Source: Gallionella sp.
Lineage (GTDB): Bacteria; Pseudomonadota; Gammaproteobacteria; Burkholderiales; Gallionellaceae
DNA length: 60,746 bases
Direction: 5' to 3'
Assembly: GCA_028687335.1 (NCBI GenBank)
Contig: JAQUAI010000015.1
Coordinates: 1-60,746 of the forward strand
The notes beneath the pieces are model-generated. The model was not told the origin of the DNA. It searched no databases and saw only the letters and a program-made list of their open reading frames with translations. Positions 51,050 through 60,746 of the stretch are shown here, piece by piece; the first letter of the stretch is position 1; the number at the start of each line of letters is the position of its first letter. The translations under genes and the position numbers were made by a program.

Positions 51050-51905
51050 TATTGATAAACGCGCGATGCGCCGAGCATTCAGCAAGGCAGCCGAGACTTA
51101 TGATGCCGCTGCGGTATTGCAGCGCGAGGTGTGTATACGCATGCTGGAGAAGCTGGATATCGTCAAGTTGCAGCCCGCGCGCCTGCTGGATGTCGGCAGT
51201 GGTACGGGCTGGGGAACGCGCCAATTGGGCGAGCGTTACCCGCAGGCGGAGGTTGTCGCGCTGGATATTGCGATGGGGATGTTGCGTGCGGCACGCGGCA
51301 CATCCGGTTGGTGGCAAAAATTGTTCAGCGGCAGCAAACAGCGCTTTGTATGTGCTGATGTGGAAGCTTTACCGCTGGCCGCGCAGAGCATGGAAATGGT
51401 GTGGTCCAACCTTGCTGTGCAGTGGTGTAATGATTTACCCGCCACGTTTGTCGAGTTGCATCGCGTGATTAAAAACGAAGGCTTGCTGATATTTTCCACT
51501 TTTGGGCCGGATACGCTGAAAGAGTTGCGCGTCGCTTTCAGCGGGGTGGACGGTTATAACCACGTCAACCGTTTTGCCGATATGCATGACATTGGTGACA
51601 TGCTGGTGGCGGCGGGATTTGCTGATCCGGTGATGGAGATGGAGAAAATTACGCTCACCTACGGTGATGTGCGCGCGGTGATGCAAGACTTGCGCAGCAT
51701 CGGCGCACACAATGCCACGACGGGACGCGCACCGGGCATGCTGGGCAAGGAAAAATGGGCGCGTATTGTGCAAAACTACGAGACCCTGCGCAGCAACGGC
51801 AAGCTGCCGGCTACTTTTGAGATTATTTACGGCCATGCATGGAAACCGGTGCCGAAGCAGACAGCGGACGGGCGTGCAATTATTAAAACGGATTTCAAGT
51901 TATGA
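51036..51905 (+). CDS. bioC: Malonyl-ACP O-methyltransferase
   Basis: 289 residues. Methylates malonyl-ACP to start pimelate synthesis. SAM motif LLDVGSGTGWGTRQL, then VVALDIAMGML, FVCADVEALPLA and MVWSNLAVQWCNDL, a BioC signature. Overlaps bioH by 14 bases and bioD by 4. Confidence 0.94.
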   Translation: MNEFDIDKRAMRRAFSKAAETYDAAAVLQREVCIRMLEKLDIVKLQPARLLDVGSGTGWGTRQLGERYPQAEVVALDIAMGMLRAARGTSGWWQKLFSGSKQRFVCADVEALPLAAQSMEMVWSNLAVQWCNDLPATFVELHRVIKNEGLLIFSTFGPDTLKELRVAFSGVDGYNHVNRFADMHDIGDMLVAAGFADPVMEMEKITLTYGDVRAVMQDLRSIGAHNATTGRAPGMLGKEKWARIVQNYETLRSNGKLPATFEIIYGHAWKPVPKQTADGRAIIKTDFKL

Positions 51906-52582
51906 GCTATTTCATTACCGGAACTGACACGGGCGTAGGCAAGACCTTGGTGAGTTGCGCCTTGTTGCACGCATTTGCGGCGCGGGGTAAATGTGTGGCG
52001 GGCTTTAAGCCCGTGGCGGCAGGGTGCGGCGAGGATGAGCATAACGACGATGCTGTGGCATTGCGTGCCGCCAGCGGTGTGCCGATTACCTACGGGCAAG
52101 TCAATCCGTATTGTTTCCGCCACGCGATTGCGCCGCATCTTGCCGCTCGACATTCTGGCGTGCGTATCGAGTTGGCGCGCATTCTGATTTCGTACCGCGA
52201 GTTGTCTGCGCAAACAGATGAGGTGATTGTGGAGGGGGTTGGCGGTTTTCTGGTGCCGCTGAATGACAAACAAAACACTGCTGATCTTGCGCGTGAGCTT
52301 GATCTGCCGGTAATTCTTGTGGTGGGGATGCGCCTAGGATGCATCAATCATGCGCTGTTGACGCTGAAAGCCATTGCCGATAACCAGCTAGAATGCGTGG
52401 GCTGGGTGGCGAATGTGCTGGATGAGCAGATGCCCGCCCTACAAGAAAATATCGAAAGTTTGTGTGAATTTATCCCCGCGCCCCTGTTGGGTATCGTGCC
52501 GCATTTGGGTGTGCCGGATGCGCAACAGGTAGCGGGTTATTTGGATTTGAATCTATTGGAATGCGACGCAACGAATGAGTGA
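51902..52582 (+). CDS. bioD: Dethiobiotin synthetase
   Basis: 226 residues. ATP-dependent ureido ring closure from DAPA. Walker A at 7-15 (GTDTGVGKT), KPVAAGC, and EGVGGFLVPL are typical. bioA is not in the window, so the aminotransferase step is encoded elsewhere. Overlaps the next gene by 8 bases. Confidence 0.95.
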   Translation: MSYFITGTDTGVGKTLVSCALLHAFAARGKCVAGFKPVAAGCGEDEHNDDAVALRAASGVPITYGQVNPYCFRHAIAPHLAARHSGVRIELARILISYRELSAQTDEVIVEGVGGFLVPLNDKQNTADLARELDLPVILVVGMRLGCINHALLTLKAIADNQLECVGWVANVLDEQMPALQENIESLCEFIPAPLLGIVPHLGVPDAQQVAGYLDLNLLECDATNE

Positions 52583-53285
52583 GTTCAGCATCATCGCGGT
52601 ATTTATGGTTGGTTTGCTCGGCGGTGTGCATTGCCTAGGCATGTGCGGCAGCATTGTCGGCGTGTTCACCGCGCAGTTGCCGCAAGCGGCTGCACGTTGG
52701 CCGTTTCATCTGGCCTACAGCGGCGGGCGCATTGCCAGCTACACGCTGGCAGGCGTACTGGTTGGCGCGGTGGGGCAGGCTGGTTTGCTGATGCGCGATG
52801 CGGTGCCGGTGCAGCATCTCTTGTTTGCCCTATCCAGTCTGATGCTGGTACTGCTGGGCTTGTATCTGGCCGGATTGTGGGGCGCGATCAAACGTATTGA
52901 GCAGCTTGGCGCGGGCTTGTGGCAACGCTTGCAGCCCTATACCACCAAGCTATTGCCAGTGAATACCGTGCCGCGCGCACTGGGATTGGGGGCTTTGTGG
53001 GGCTGGTTGCCATGCGGTTTGGTTTATAGCGTGCTGATTACTGCACTGGCTAGTGGAAACGCAACGCAGGGTGCGCTCATCATGGCGGCGTTCGGTTTGG
53101 GGACGTTGCCGAATCTGCTGCTGATTGGGATGTTTTGGGAGCGTTGCAGGCGTTGGGTGCAGTCAACTGCGGTGCGTTTGACGGCGGGATTGGCGGTGAT
53201 GGGTTTCGGTGTGTACGGGCTGGTCAAAGTTGGGTACACGTTCATAACATACGGTTGGGCAGGAGCGTGTCATGTGGCTGCGTAA
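52575..53285 (+). CDS. TauE/SafE-like membrane protein (DsbD/UreH-type)
   Basis: 236 residues with about six membrane helices. It has FMVGLLGGVHCLGMCGSIVG at the N-terminus and GALWGWLPCGLVYSVL in the middle; the HCxGMCG and PCG motifs are typical of a branch found near cytochrome oxidase and copper genes. Together with the SCO gene that overlaps it, a role in copper or thiol transfer for oxidase assembly is likely, but unproven. Confidence 0.82.
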   Translation: MSEFSIIAVFMVGLLGGVHCLGMCGSIVGVFTAQLPQAAARWPFHLAYSGGRIASYTLAGVLVGAVGQAGLLMRDAVPVQHLLFALSSLMLVLLGLYLAGLWGAIKRIEQLGAGLWQRLQPYTTKLLPVNTVPRALGLGALWGWLPCGLVYSVLITALASGNATQGALIMAAFGLGTLPNLLLIGMFWERCRRWVQSTAVRLTAGLAVMGFGVYGLVKVGYTFITYGWAGACHVAA

Positions 53286-53859
53286 TTGCATACTCATTTT
53301 GCTGGCGGTTTTACTCGCCGCTTGCGAAGAACCCAAGTTGCCTTCACCTTTTCACGCGAGTGAGTTGGGTAATAAATATGCCGGTGCCGATTTCAAGCTG
53401 ACCGATCACAACGGTAAGCCGCGCACGCTGTCCGATTTTCGTGGCAAAGTGGTGGCGATCTTCTTCGGCTATACCCATTGCCCCGATGTTTGTCCCACCA
53501 CCTTGGCCGATATGACGCGGGTGATGCAGTTGCTGGGCAAGGATGCGGAGCGGGTGCAGGTGTTGTTCGTCACGGTCGATCCCGAGCGTGATCCGCCTGA
53601 GATGCTGGTGCAATATGTCCCCGCTTTTCATCCCGCATTTCTGGGCTTGTACGGCGATGTGGAAACTACGGCTCAAGTGGCCAAGGCATTCGGTGTGGTG
53701 TACGAAAAACAGCCGACGTCTTCCGGCTACAACGTTGACCACAGTGCTGGCACGTATCTGATTGATCCGCAAGGGCAGGTACGTTTGCTGGCACCTTACG
53801 CGCAGCGCGCTGAATGGATGGCGGAAGACATTCGTTTATTGCTGGCTTTGCAAAGGTAA
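53272..53859 (+). CDS. SCO1/SenC family copper chaperone
   Basis: 195 residues. Signal peptide or lipoprotein start (CILILLAVLLAACEE, lipobox LAAC), thioredoxin fold with the copper ligands CPDVC (in GYTHCPDVCPTTL) and the histidine in NVDHSAGTYLID. It delivers copper to cytochrome oxidase or reduces its site. Overlaps the previous gene. Confidence 0.93.
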   Translation: MWLRNCILILLAVLLAACEEPKLPSPFHASELGNKYAGADFKLTDHNGKPRTLSDFRGKVVAIFFGYTHCPDVCPTTLADMTRVMQLLGKDAERVQVLFVTVDPERDPPEMLVQYVPAFHPAFLGLYGDVETTAQVAKAFGVVYEKQPTSSGYNVDHSAGTYLIDPQGQVRLLAPYAQRAEWMAEDIRLLLALQR

Positions 53860-53861
53860 CG

Positions 53862-55229
53862 ATGATGTTTAGTGAAGCATTTTTTGCCAGACTGGGAAGC
53901 GACATCGACGAATCGACGTTGCCGATACGTGCCGAGCAGATACGCGCGCGCTTGCGCTCTTACCCGATGATGATTATCAGTCAGTTGTTGCTCGCGCCAC
54001 TGCTGATGATGTTGATGTGGTCACATGTATCTCATACTGTGCTGTTGGCTTGGGGCGTGGCGGTGGCGGTGGGGCATGGCATTGAGGTGACCGGTTTTTT
54101 GTTGCATCAGCACGCCACGGGAACTGTTGAGCAATGCCGCATCTGGCGCGCCCGTTTTATTCTTTACACATTTATGGTTGCCTGTACTTGGGGTAGTGTC
54201 GGCGTGCTGATGTTTGTGCCTGGCGATTTGGCTTATCAGGCTTTGTTGATTTGTGTGCTGATGGGAATGGCGGCGGGAGCGGTCACGATCAATCCGGTTT
54301 ATCCGCTGACGCTGTATATCTATTTGATCTGCCTACTCTCGCCGATGTTGTTCAATATGCTGCTGATAGCGGATGGAACGCATTTGGTATTAGCCTCGAT
54401 GATGGCGATGTTTTTGGTGTTTGTGTTGAAATCGGGCAGTGACTTATCGCGTACTTTTGAATTGTCTTTGCAGCGCAGTTTTGATAATGCCTTACTGGTT
54501 AAAAGTCTGGGCGAGGAAAAGCTTCGCGCGGAACAGGCCAATCTGATGAAATCCAAATTTTTTGCCGCCGCCAGCCACGATCTGCGCCAACCCATGCACG
54601 CACTGACGCTGTTTGTGGATGTGCTGAAAAATCGTCCGCATGACGAGCAGAGTACGCAGTTGGTGCGGCAGATCGAACAATCTGCCGATGTGATGGGGGA
54701 AATGTTCGATGCGCTGTTGGATTTGTCAAAGCTGGATGCGGGCGTGGTGCAGCCGAACAACGAGTGTTTTAGCGTTTTGCCCATGCTTGAACGTTTGCGT
54801 GACGAATTTGACTGGTTGGCGCGCGACAAGGGTTTGCGCCTGTTGATGGCCAATTGTCCCGGGGATGTTTATACCGACCAAGTGTTGCTGGAGCGGGTAC
54901 TACGTAATCTCATTAGCAACGCAATACGTTACACCGAGCAAGGCTCGGTTGCGGTGATGTGCGACAGGGTGACGGATGGACTGCGGATCAGCGTAAAAGA
55001 CAGCGGAATCGGTATCGCGCCGGATCAGATAAAGCATATTTTTGAGGAGTATTACCAAGTGGGTAATCCGCAACGCGACCGTCGTCGCGGTTTGGGTTTG
55101 GGGTTGTCGATTGTCAGCCGTTTGGAACGGCTGTTGGGTTACCAGATGGAGGTCGAATCGACGCTGGGTCTGGGTAGCTGCTTTACGTTCACTGTGCCAA
55201 AATTACCCGCTAATACGCGGGTGGATTGA
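53862..55229 (+). CDS. Membrane sensor histidine kinase
   Basis: 455 residues from ATG 53862, with AAAGG 5 bases upstream. About six membrane helices (SQLLLAPLLMMLMW to LASMMAMFLVFVL) form the sensor without a large periplasmic domain. The kinase has the H box KFFAAASHDLRQPMHALTLF, N box LRNLISNAIRYTE, and G boxes DSGIGIAP and GLGLGLSIV. No receiver domain is attached. The signal is unknown. Pairs with the regulator 25 bp downstream. Confidence 0.9.
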   Translation: MMFSEAFFARLGSDIDESTLPIRAEQIRARLRSYPMMIISQLLLAPLLMMLMWSHVSHTVLLAWGVAVAVGHGIEVTGFLLHQHATGTVEQCRIWRARFILYTFMVACTWGSVGVLMFVPGDLAYQALLICVLMGMAAGAVTINPVYPLTLYIYLICLLSPMLFNMLLIADGTHLVLASMMAMFLVFVLKSGSDLSRTFELSLQRSFDNALLVKSLGEEKLRAEQANLMKSKFFAAASHDLRQPMHALTLFVDVLKNRPHDEQSTQLVRQIEQSADVMGEMFDALLDLSKLDAGVVQPNNECFSVLPMLERLRDEFDWLARDKGLRLLMANCPGDVYTDQVLLERVLRNLISNAIRYTEQGSVAVMCDRVTDGLRISVKDSGIGIAPDQIKHIFEEYYQVGNPQRDRRRGLGLGLSIVSRLERLLGYQMEVESTLGLGSCFTFTVPKLPANTRVD

Positions 55230-55254
55230 GATCGGAAAGAGGGGCGGTCTTGTT

Positions 55255-55911
55255 ATGAAAATATTATTGGTTGATGACCACGCGCTGTTCCGCGACGGAA
55301 TGCGCTATGTACTGCAACAGTTGGGAGACAATATCACCATTTTGCAGGCGGGTAATTTTCTCGATGGCGTGACGCTGGCCAGCGAGCATCCCGATTTGGA
55401 TCTGGCATTGCTGGATTTGAATATGCCGGGCAGTGAGGGGACGACATCGGTGCAGTTTTTTCACGGGCGTTTTCCGCATATTCCGGTGGTGGTGGTTTCC
55501 GGTGAGGAAGGTCGCGGGATTATGGAAAAGGTGATGCATCACGGCGCGATGGGGTTTATCAGCAAAAACTCTTCCGCTCAAACGATGCTGTCGGCGCTGA
55601 GCATGGTGTTGGGTGGCGGCGTATATATCCCGCCCCAGTTGTTGCAGCAATATCATGCTTCGGCGGATGAAGCGCAGCCGCGAGACCGTCGAATTCGCCG
55701 CAACGAGCAGGGCTTGTCTGACCGACAAGTTGAAGTGTTAAAGCTGATCGTCGCGGGCTTGAGCAATAAAGAAATTGCCGGGTGTTTGGCGCTGGCGGAA
55801 GGAACGGTAAAAATTCACGTTGCCTCGGTGTTCCACGCACTGGGTGTGAATAACCGGCTGGATGCCGCAAAGATGGCGAAGACGATGAATCTATTGAAGG
55901 ACGGTCAATGA
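55255..55911 (+). CDS. NarL/LuxR-type response regulator
   Basis: 218 residues from ATG 55255. The receiver has DD at 7-8 and phosphorylation Asp54 (ALLDLNMPG). A LuxR helix-turn-helix follows ([34 protein letters not shown]). Likely phosphorylated by the adjacent kinase. The stop overlaps the ftsK start as ATGA. Confidence 0.92.
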   Translation: MKILLVDDHALFRDGMRYVLQQLGDNITILQAGNFLDGVTLASEHPDLDLALLDLNMPGSEGTTSVQFFHGRFPHIPVVVVSGEEGRGIMEKVMHHGAMGFISKNSSAQTMLSALSMVLGGGVYIPPQLLQQYHASADEAQPRDRRIRRNEQGLSDRQVEVLKLIVAGLSNKEIAGCLALAEGTVKIHVASVFHALGVNNRLDAAKMAKTMNLLKDGQ

Positions 55912-58178
55912 GCGAAGTCACCGCCGACTTGCAGCAGAACAAATTGTTTTCCTTGCTGCGCGAGGCACGCTGGCTACTGTTCGGGGCATTTGCACTCTAT
56001 TTTGCTGTGGCTTTATTCGGCTACAACCCATCTGATCCGGCTTGGTCGCATAGCGCAACGGCGGCGCTGGTGAGTAATCCGGCGGGAGAGTTGGGCGCGT
56101 ATCTGTCCGATCTGCTGTTTTATCTGTTTGGATTTTCCGCATGGTGGTGGGTTGCGCTATTGGCACATCGTGTGTGGGTAGGGTATGCGCATCTGCATGA
56201 CGACGGTTTGTTTAACAAACGTGCGCTATGGTTGTCGATGAGCGGCTTTGCCGTGCTGTTGTTGTGCAGCAGTTCGCTGGAGGCGATACGCATGTACACG
56301 CTCAAAGTTGCATTGCCATTTGCGCCGGGTGGCATCACGGGTGATGTGATCGGCAATGCGCTGATGCACTGGTTTGGTTTTACCGGCGCGACACTGCTGT
56401 TGTTAACTTTGATTGCCACGAGTTTCAGCGTGTTTAGCGGGATGTCATGGCTGCGTTTTATCGATGGCCTAGGAGCCTTGCTGGAAACACTTTATCGCCA
56501 TGCGGTATTGTCTTGGCAGACGCGCCGCGACAAGCGCATTGGCCAGCAGGCTGTGTTGGAGCGTACCGCTATCGTCAAGGTGGAAAAACGCCGCGTGGAA
56601 GAGCAGCAGCCGATACACATCGAGATGCCGATGGTTGAAGTGGTCAAGTCAACGCGGGTGATTGAAGAGAAGCAAGCGCCGCTGTTCGCCGAAATGCCCG
56701 ATTCGCCATTGCCGCCGTTGCATCTGCTCGATCAGGCAACCCAGCACATTGAGGTGGTATCGGCTGAGACACTGGAATTTACCTCACGCCTGATCGAGCG
56801 CAAGCTGAAAGATTTTAATGTGGATGTGCAGGTGATTGGCGCGTATCCCGGCCCAGTCATCACGCGTTACGAGATCGATCCGGCGGTTGGCGTGAAAGGC
56901 AGTCAGATCACTAATCTGGTGAAAGACCTTGCGCGCGCTTTATCGGTGGTGAGCATCCGTCTGGTGGAAACCATTCCCGGCAAGAGTTGCATGGCACTGG
57001 AATTGCCCAACCCCAAACGTCAGATCGTGCAACTATCCGAGATACTCGGTTCTCAGGTGTATGCCGACATGAGCTCGATGCTGACCATGGCGATGGGAAA
57101 GGACATCGGTGGCAAGCCGGTGGTGGCCGATCTGGCCAAGATGCCACACGTGCTGGTGGCGGGTACTACCGGCTCGGGTAAATCGGTGGCGATCAACGCG
57201 ATGATTCTTTCGCTGCTGTACAAAGCCACGCCGCAACAAGTGAAGCTGCTGTTGATCGACCCCAAGATGCTGGAGTTGTCGGTGTACGAAGGCATTCCTC
57301 ATCTGCTCGCGCCAGTGGTTACCGATATGCGCCAAGCGGCTTCCGGTTTGAACTGGTGCGTGCAGGAAATGGACAAGCGCTACAAGCTGATGTCAGCACT
57401 CGGTGTGCGTAATATCGGCGGCTATAACCAGAAAATCCGCGATGCGATCAAATCGGGGCAGCCGCTGACCAACCCGTTCACACTCACGCCGGAGAATCCA
57501 GAGGCGTTGGAAGAGTTGCCGCTGATCGTGGTATTCATCGACGAATTGGCCGACCTGATGATGGTGGTGGGCAAGAAGATCGAAGAGTTGATCGCGCGTC
57601 TGGCACAGAAGGCGCGTGCTTCTGGCATTCATCTGGTGCTGGCAACACAGCGGCCATCGGTGGATGTCATCACTGGGCTTATCAAAGCCAACGTGCCAAC
57701 GCGCGTGGCGTTCCAAGTGTCGAGCAAGATCGACTCGCGCACGATTCTGGATCAAATGGGCGCGGAAGCGTTGCTTGGTCAGGGCGATATGCTCTACCTA
57801 CCGCCTGGTACCGGTTATCCGCAGCGCGTACACGGTGCTTTCGTGTCGGATCAGGAAGTGCATCGCGTTGCCGAATACCTTAAAGCGCAGGGCGAGCCGC
57901 AATATATCGACGGCGTGTTGAATTCGCTGGAAGAGGCGGAAGAGGGCGGCGCAGGCGGCGGGGCAACACTGGATGCCGAGGCCGATCCGCTATATGACCA
58001 AGCTGTCGATGTCGTGCTCAAGTCGCGGCGTGCTTCGATCTCGCTGGTGCAGCGACAGCTGCGCATTGGCTACAACCGTGCTGCGCGTTTGATCGAACAA
58101 ATGGAGTCGGCTGGCATCGTCAGCGCCATGCAAAGTAACGGCAATCGTGAAGTGATTGCCCCCAATCGGGAAGGGTGA
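55908..58178 (+). CDS. ftsK: DNA translocase FtsK
   Basis: 756 residues. Four N-terminal membrane helices, a short linker (about 195-285), and the motor: Walker [15 protein letters not shown], Walker [15 protein letters not shown]. The C-terminal winged-helix gamma domain ([20 protein letters not shown]) reads KOPS signals. It pumps the chromosome terminus and activates XerCD at division. Its start overlaps the regulator gene, which is unusual. Confidence 0.96.
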   Translation: MSEVTADLQQNKLFSLLREARWLLFGAFALYFAVALFGYNPSDPAWSHSATAALVSNPAGELGAYLSDLLFYLFGFSAWWWVALLAHRVWVGYAHLHDDGLFNKRALWLSMSGFAVLLLCSSSLEAIRMYTLKVALPFAPGGITGDVIGNALMHWFGFTGATLLLLTLIATSFSVFSGMSWLRFIDGLGALLETLYRHAVLSWQTRRDKRIGQQAVLERTAIVKVEKRRVEEQQPIHIEMPMVEVVKSTRVIEEKQAPLFAEMPDSPLPPLHLLDQATQHIEVVSAETLEFTSRLIERKLKDFNVDVQVIGAYPGPVITRYEIDPAVGVKGSQITNLVKDLARALSVVSIRLVETIPGKSCMALELPNPKRQIVQLSEILGSQVYADMSSMLTMAMGKDIGGKPVVADLAKMPHVLVAGTTGSGKSVAINAMILSLLYKATPQQVKLLLIDPKMLELSVYEGIPHLLAPVVTDMRQAASGLNWCVQEMDKRYKLMSALGVRNIGGYNQKIRDAIKSGQPLTNPFTLTPENPEALEELPLIVVFIDELADLMMVVGKKIEELIARLAQKARASGIHLVLATQRPSVDVITGLIKANVPTRVAFQVSSKIDSRTILDQMGAEALLGQGDMLYLPPGTGYPQRVHGAFVSDQEVHRVAEYLKAQGEPQYIDGVLNSLEEAEEGGAGGGATLDAEADPLYDQAVDVVLKSRRASISLVQRQLRIGYNRAARLIEQMESAGIVSAMQSNGNREVIAPNREG

Positions 58179-58238
58179 AGGGATAAGAGTGGGCGGTACG
58201 CATAGATTTCCCATTTTTCCCTTCCCTATTCACCCTTC
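58170..58238. repeat. Imperfect inverted repeat between ftsK and lolA
   Basis: GAAGGGTG (58170-58177) and CACCCTTC (58231-58238) are inverted copies, with further partial pairing (AAGGGATAAG with CTTCCCTATT). No T tract follows. Confidence 0.4.
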
Positions 58239-58257
58239 TCCAACCCGGACATAGCGT

Positions 58258-58875
58258 ATGTATAAAAAACTGTTAGTTGGAATTTCCCTTGTCTTGTGTG
58301 CCGCAGCCGCCCACGCCGGCGGTATTGATAAGCTCAAGCAGTTCGTTGCGGCCACGCATTCCGCACAAGCCGACTTTAGCCAAGTGCTGCTTGATCCAAA
58401 CGGTAAAAAAATGCAGTCCGCATCCGGCACTATGCAGTTTGTACGTCCGGGAAAATTTCGCTGGGTATATCAAAAACCGTATGAGCAAATCATCGTGGGT
58501 GACGGCGCGAAATTTTGGCTGTACGACCTTGATCTAAATCAAGTCACCGTGAAACGTTTGGATGCGGCTCTGGGTAGTAGTCCGGCTGCGTTGTTGTCTG
58601 GTAACAATGAAATCGAGCGCGGTTTTACGCTGAAAGAAAGCGGTAGCCAAGACGGACTAGATTGGCTGCAAGCGGTACCGAAAGCGCAAGACAGCAGCTT
58701 TGATCGCATTCTCATGGCATTCAACGAGCAAGCCGAATTGGTCATCATGGAACTGCATGACTCATTCGGCAACAAAACTGTGCTGCGTTTTTCCGCGCTG
58801 AAACGCAATCCCTCGCTGTCCCCTCAGCTGTTCAAATTTGTTCCGCCCAAGGGCGCGGATGTGATGGGCGAGTGA
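58258..58875 (+). CDS. lolA: Outer-membrane lipoprotein carrier protein
   Basis: 205 residues. Signal peptide ([17 protein letters not shown]), then the LolA fold: [33 protein letters not shown] and [12 protein letters not shown]. It ferries lipoproteins from the LolCDE complex to LolB. ftsK-lolA-rarA is a widely kept order. Confidence 0.96.
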   Translation: MYKKLLVGISLVLCAAAAHAGGIDKLKQFVAATHSAQADFSQVLLDPNGKKMQSASGTMQFVRPGKFRWVYQKPYEQIIVGDGAKFWLYDLDLNQVTVKRLDAALGSSPAALLSGNNEIERGFTLKESGSQDGLDWLQAVPKAQDSSFDRILMAFNEQAELVIMELHDSFGNKTVLRFSALKRNPSLSPQLFKFVPPKGADVMGE

Positions 58876-58893
58876 TTCCATAAAACTTGAGCC

Positions 58894-60201
58894 ATGACTG
58901 ACCTATTCGCCCCCCACCAACCCGCAGCCCCTCTCGCCGAACGCCTGCGGCCCAAGCACATCGACGAAGTCATCGGGCAGTCGCATCTGCTGGGTGAAGG
59001 CAAGCCACTGCGTCTCGCGTTCCAATCGGGCAAGTTGCACTCCATGATCTTGTGGGGGCCGCCGGGTGTGGGCAAGACCACGCTGGCGCGTTTGATGGCA
59101 TCGGCTTTCGATGCCGAGTTCGTGCCGCTGTCGGCGGTGTTGTCCGGTGTGAAGGACATCCGCGAAGCCATCGCCCAAGCCGAACTCACGCTGCAACAGA
59201 ATGGGCGTCACACCATCCTGTTTGTGGACGAGGTGCATCGTTTCAACAAGTCACAACAAGATGCTTTCCTGCCCTACGTCGAGCAAGGCTTGGTCACCTT
59301 CATCGGTGCGACCACCGAGAACCCCTCCTTCGAATTGAACAACGCGTTGCTGTCGCGCGCGCAAGTGTATGTGTTGCAATCGTTGTCAGAAACCGAGATG
59401 GGGCAATTGTTTGCGCGCGCGCAGCAGGAAGCATTGCAAGGCATTACCTTCGATGCGGCAGCGCAGGAGCGCATCATCGGTTATGCCGATGGTGATGCAC
59501 GGCGTTTGCTCAATGTGTTGGAGCAATTGCAGACCGCAGCAAGCGCCGCCAAACTCAATAAGATAGACACGAAGTTTCTCGATGCTACGCTGGCGCAAAA
59601 GATGCGCCGTTTCGACAAGGGCGGCGAAGCCTTCTACGACCAGATCTCGGCGCTGCACAAGTCGGTTCGTGGTTCCAATCCCGACGCGGCGCTATATTGG
59701 TTGGTGCGTATGTTGGATGGTGGAGCTGATCCGCGTTATCTGGCGCGACGCATCGTGCGTATGGCATGGGAAGACATCGGCCTCGCTGATCCGCGTGCCA
59801 TCCAGTTGTGCAACGACGCCGCGCAAACCTACGAGCGTCTCGGTTCACCCGAAGGTGAGTTGGCATTGGCACAAGCCGTGTTGTACATGGCCGTCGCAGC
59901 CAAGTCGAACGCGGGATACGTCGCGTATAATGCCGCCCGCGCTTTCGTCGCTCAGGATGGTTCGCGTGAAGTGCCGCTGCACTTACGCAATGCGCCGACC
60001 AAACTGATGAAACAACTCGATTACGGCAAGGATTACCGTTACGCGCACAACGAAGAGGGCGGTTATGCGGCGGGTGAAAATTATTTTCCGGCAGGAATGC
60101 CCGAAGTGAGTTTTTACCAACCCACCACGCGCGGACTAGAAGGAAAAATCGCCGAAAAATTGGCGCATCTGCGTGAGTTGGATGCGGCGGCAAAAAAATA
60201 A
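58894..60201 (+). CDS. rarA: Replication-associated recombination protein A
   Basis: 435 residues, an AAA ATPase of the clamp-loader type (MgsA/RarA). [20 protein letters not shown], Walker [14 protein letters not shown], Walker [12 protein letters not shown], sensor [20 protein letters not shown]. Acts at stalled forks. The C-terminal part ([19 protein letters not shown]) is intact. Confidence 0.96.
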   Translation: MTDLFAPHQPAAPLAERLRPKHIDEVIGQSHLLGEGKPLRLAFQSGKLHSMILWGPPGVGKTTLARLMASAFDAEFVPLSAVLSGVKDIREAIAQAELTLQQNGRHTILFVDEVHRFNKSQQDAFLPYVEQGLVTFIGATTENPSFELNNALLSRAQVYVLQSLSETEMGQLFARAQQEALQGITFDAAAQERIIGYADGDARRLLNVLEQLQTAASAAKLNKIDTKFLDATLAQKMRRFDKGGEAFYDQISALHKSVRGSNPDAALYWLVRMLDGGADPRYLARRIVRMAWEDIGLADPRAIQLCNDAAQTYERLGSPEGELALAQAVLYMAVAAKSNAGYVAYNAARAFVAQDGSREVPLHLRNAPTKLMKQLDYGKDYRYAHNEEGGYAAGENYFPAGMPEVSFYQPTTRGLEGKIAEKLAHLRELDAAAKK

Positions 60202-60268
60202 CGGCAAAAAATTGATCACACGCCCCAGTGTTCGGGCTGTGTGCGTTGGCGAGATACGCGACAGCTGA

Positions 60269-60746
60269 ATGCTATTTAACTCCTACATCTTCATCTTTGG
60301 TTTTTTACCGGTCGTTCTGCTGGGATTTTTCTGGCTGGCGCGAGTCAGTCATGCCTATGCCGCCGGATGGCTGGCACTCGCTTCGTTGTTTTTTTACGGC
60401 TATTGGAATCCAGCTTATGTTGGTCTGCTGCTAGGGTCTATCGTTTGTAATTATGCATTCGGTATGTGGATCGCCAAGGCGGGGGGCGGGCATCAGGATG
60501 CGGAAGGAAGAAGGCTGGGGGCAGGTAAGCCAGCAGGAATACGGAGTATCAACAAAAAGCATTTGTTGATGGTGGCGATTGCGGCAAATCTGGCGTTGCT
60601 GGCGTATTACAAGTATGCAAATTTCTTCGTCGGTAGTGTGAATGAGGTGGCGGGGACGGCTTGGACGCTGGGCGAGATTATGTTGCCGCTGGGTATTTCG
60701 TTCTTTACCTTTACTCAGATCGCTTTTCTGGTCGATACCTATCGCG
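60269..60746 (+). CDS. MBOAT family O-acyltransferase, N-terminal part (runs off the window)
   Basis: From ATG 60269 the frame is open to the window end (159 codons). It reads MLFNSYIFIFGFLPVVLLGF, then ASLFFYGYWNPAYVGLLL, LALLAYYKYANFFVG and LPLGISFFTFTQIAFLVDTY, which match AlgI/PatA-type acyltransferases that acetylate surface polysaccharides. The catalytic histidine lies beyond the window. The product may belong to a polysaccharide modification cluster downstream. Confidence 0.9.
   Translation, partial: MLFNSYIFIFGFLPVVLLGFFWLARVSHAYAAGWLALASLFFYGYWNPAYVGLLLGSIVCNYAFGMWIAKAGGGHQDAEGRRLGAGKPAGIRSINKKHLLMVAIAANLALLAYYKYANFFVGSVNEVAGTAWTLGEIMLPLGISFFTFTQIAFLVDTYR

Noticed and set aside
60228..60434. 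A 68-codon plus-strand frame at the window end
   Set aside because: It is a shadow; the neighbouring frame from 60269 encodes a clear MBOAT acyltransferase with conserved membrane segments.

Overview
The window is a chromosomal segment of a Gram-negative bacterium, most likely a betaproteobacterium of the Nitrosomonadales (Gallionellaceae-like). This rests on protein similarity recognised by eye, on gene order (ctpA-envC-gpmI; yibN-grxC-secB-gpsA-trmL; bioB-F-H-C-D), and on the style of its GC-rich palindromic repeats. No rRNA, tRNA or CRISPR array was seen.

Layout. (1) 1-2.8 kb is mobile: the end of an IS256-type element, three minus-strand genes separated by one convincing and one degenerate integron attC site, then an mqsRA toxin-antitoxin locus whose toxin gene is frameshifted. 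(2) 2.8-7 kb: ferredoxin/flavin reductase, NAD-dependent epimerase-like protein, LemA and two TPM-domain proteins. (3) 7-9.3 kb: a FabMG-like protein and an unknown exported protein whose leader matches a GEMM-I cyclic di-GMP riboswitch. (4) dnaE, a BrnT/BrnA pair, and the minus-strand group gpmI-envC-ctpA-unknown. (5) 18.3-23.4 kb: an ArsR repressor with the two cysteines of the BigR/SqrR persulfide sensors, an RND adaptor and pump, and a DUF2892 protein. (6) 23.4-28.2 kb: a PglL/Wzy-type glycosyltransferase, then yibN, grxC, secB, an SH3 protein, gpsA and, convergent, trmL. (7) 28.3-46.3 kb: a complete MSHA-type IV pilus locus, interrupted by a MntA/HepT pair and by a second nucleotidyltransferase gene. 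(8) 46.6-52.6 kb: comF (opposite strand) and the biotin operon, which carries a DUF559 nuclease-like gene between bioB and bioF and a palindromic repeat translated in frame inside bioF. (9) 52.6-60.7 kb: TauE/SafE-like membrane protein, SCO, a two-component pair, ftsK, lolA, rarA and the start of an MBOAT acyltransferase.

How the parts connect. The MSHA genes form long chains with ATGA-type overlaps, as does the biotin operon. The toxin-antitoxin-like genes inside the pilus locus are wired in by the same overlaps, and one prepilin carries a leader that looks derived from a nucleotidyltransferase partner. Cyclic di-GMP may act twice here: through the riboswitch and through the N-terminal domain of the pilus ATPase MshE. 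A family of nested palindromes (core CCCCTTATCAGGGG or CCCCTTGCAGGGG) occurs at five clear sites, two of them in or beside the biotin genes, and one copy abuts the DUF559 gene. This repeat/nuclease association and the pilus-embedded toxin-antitoxin modules are the most unusual features.
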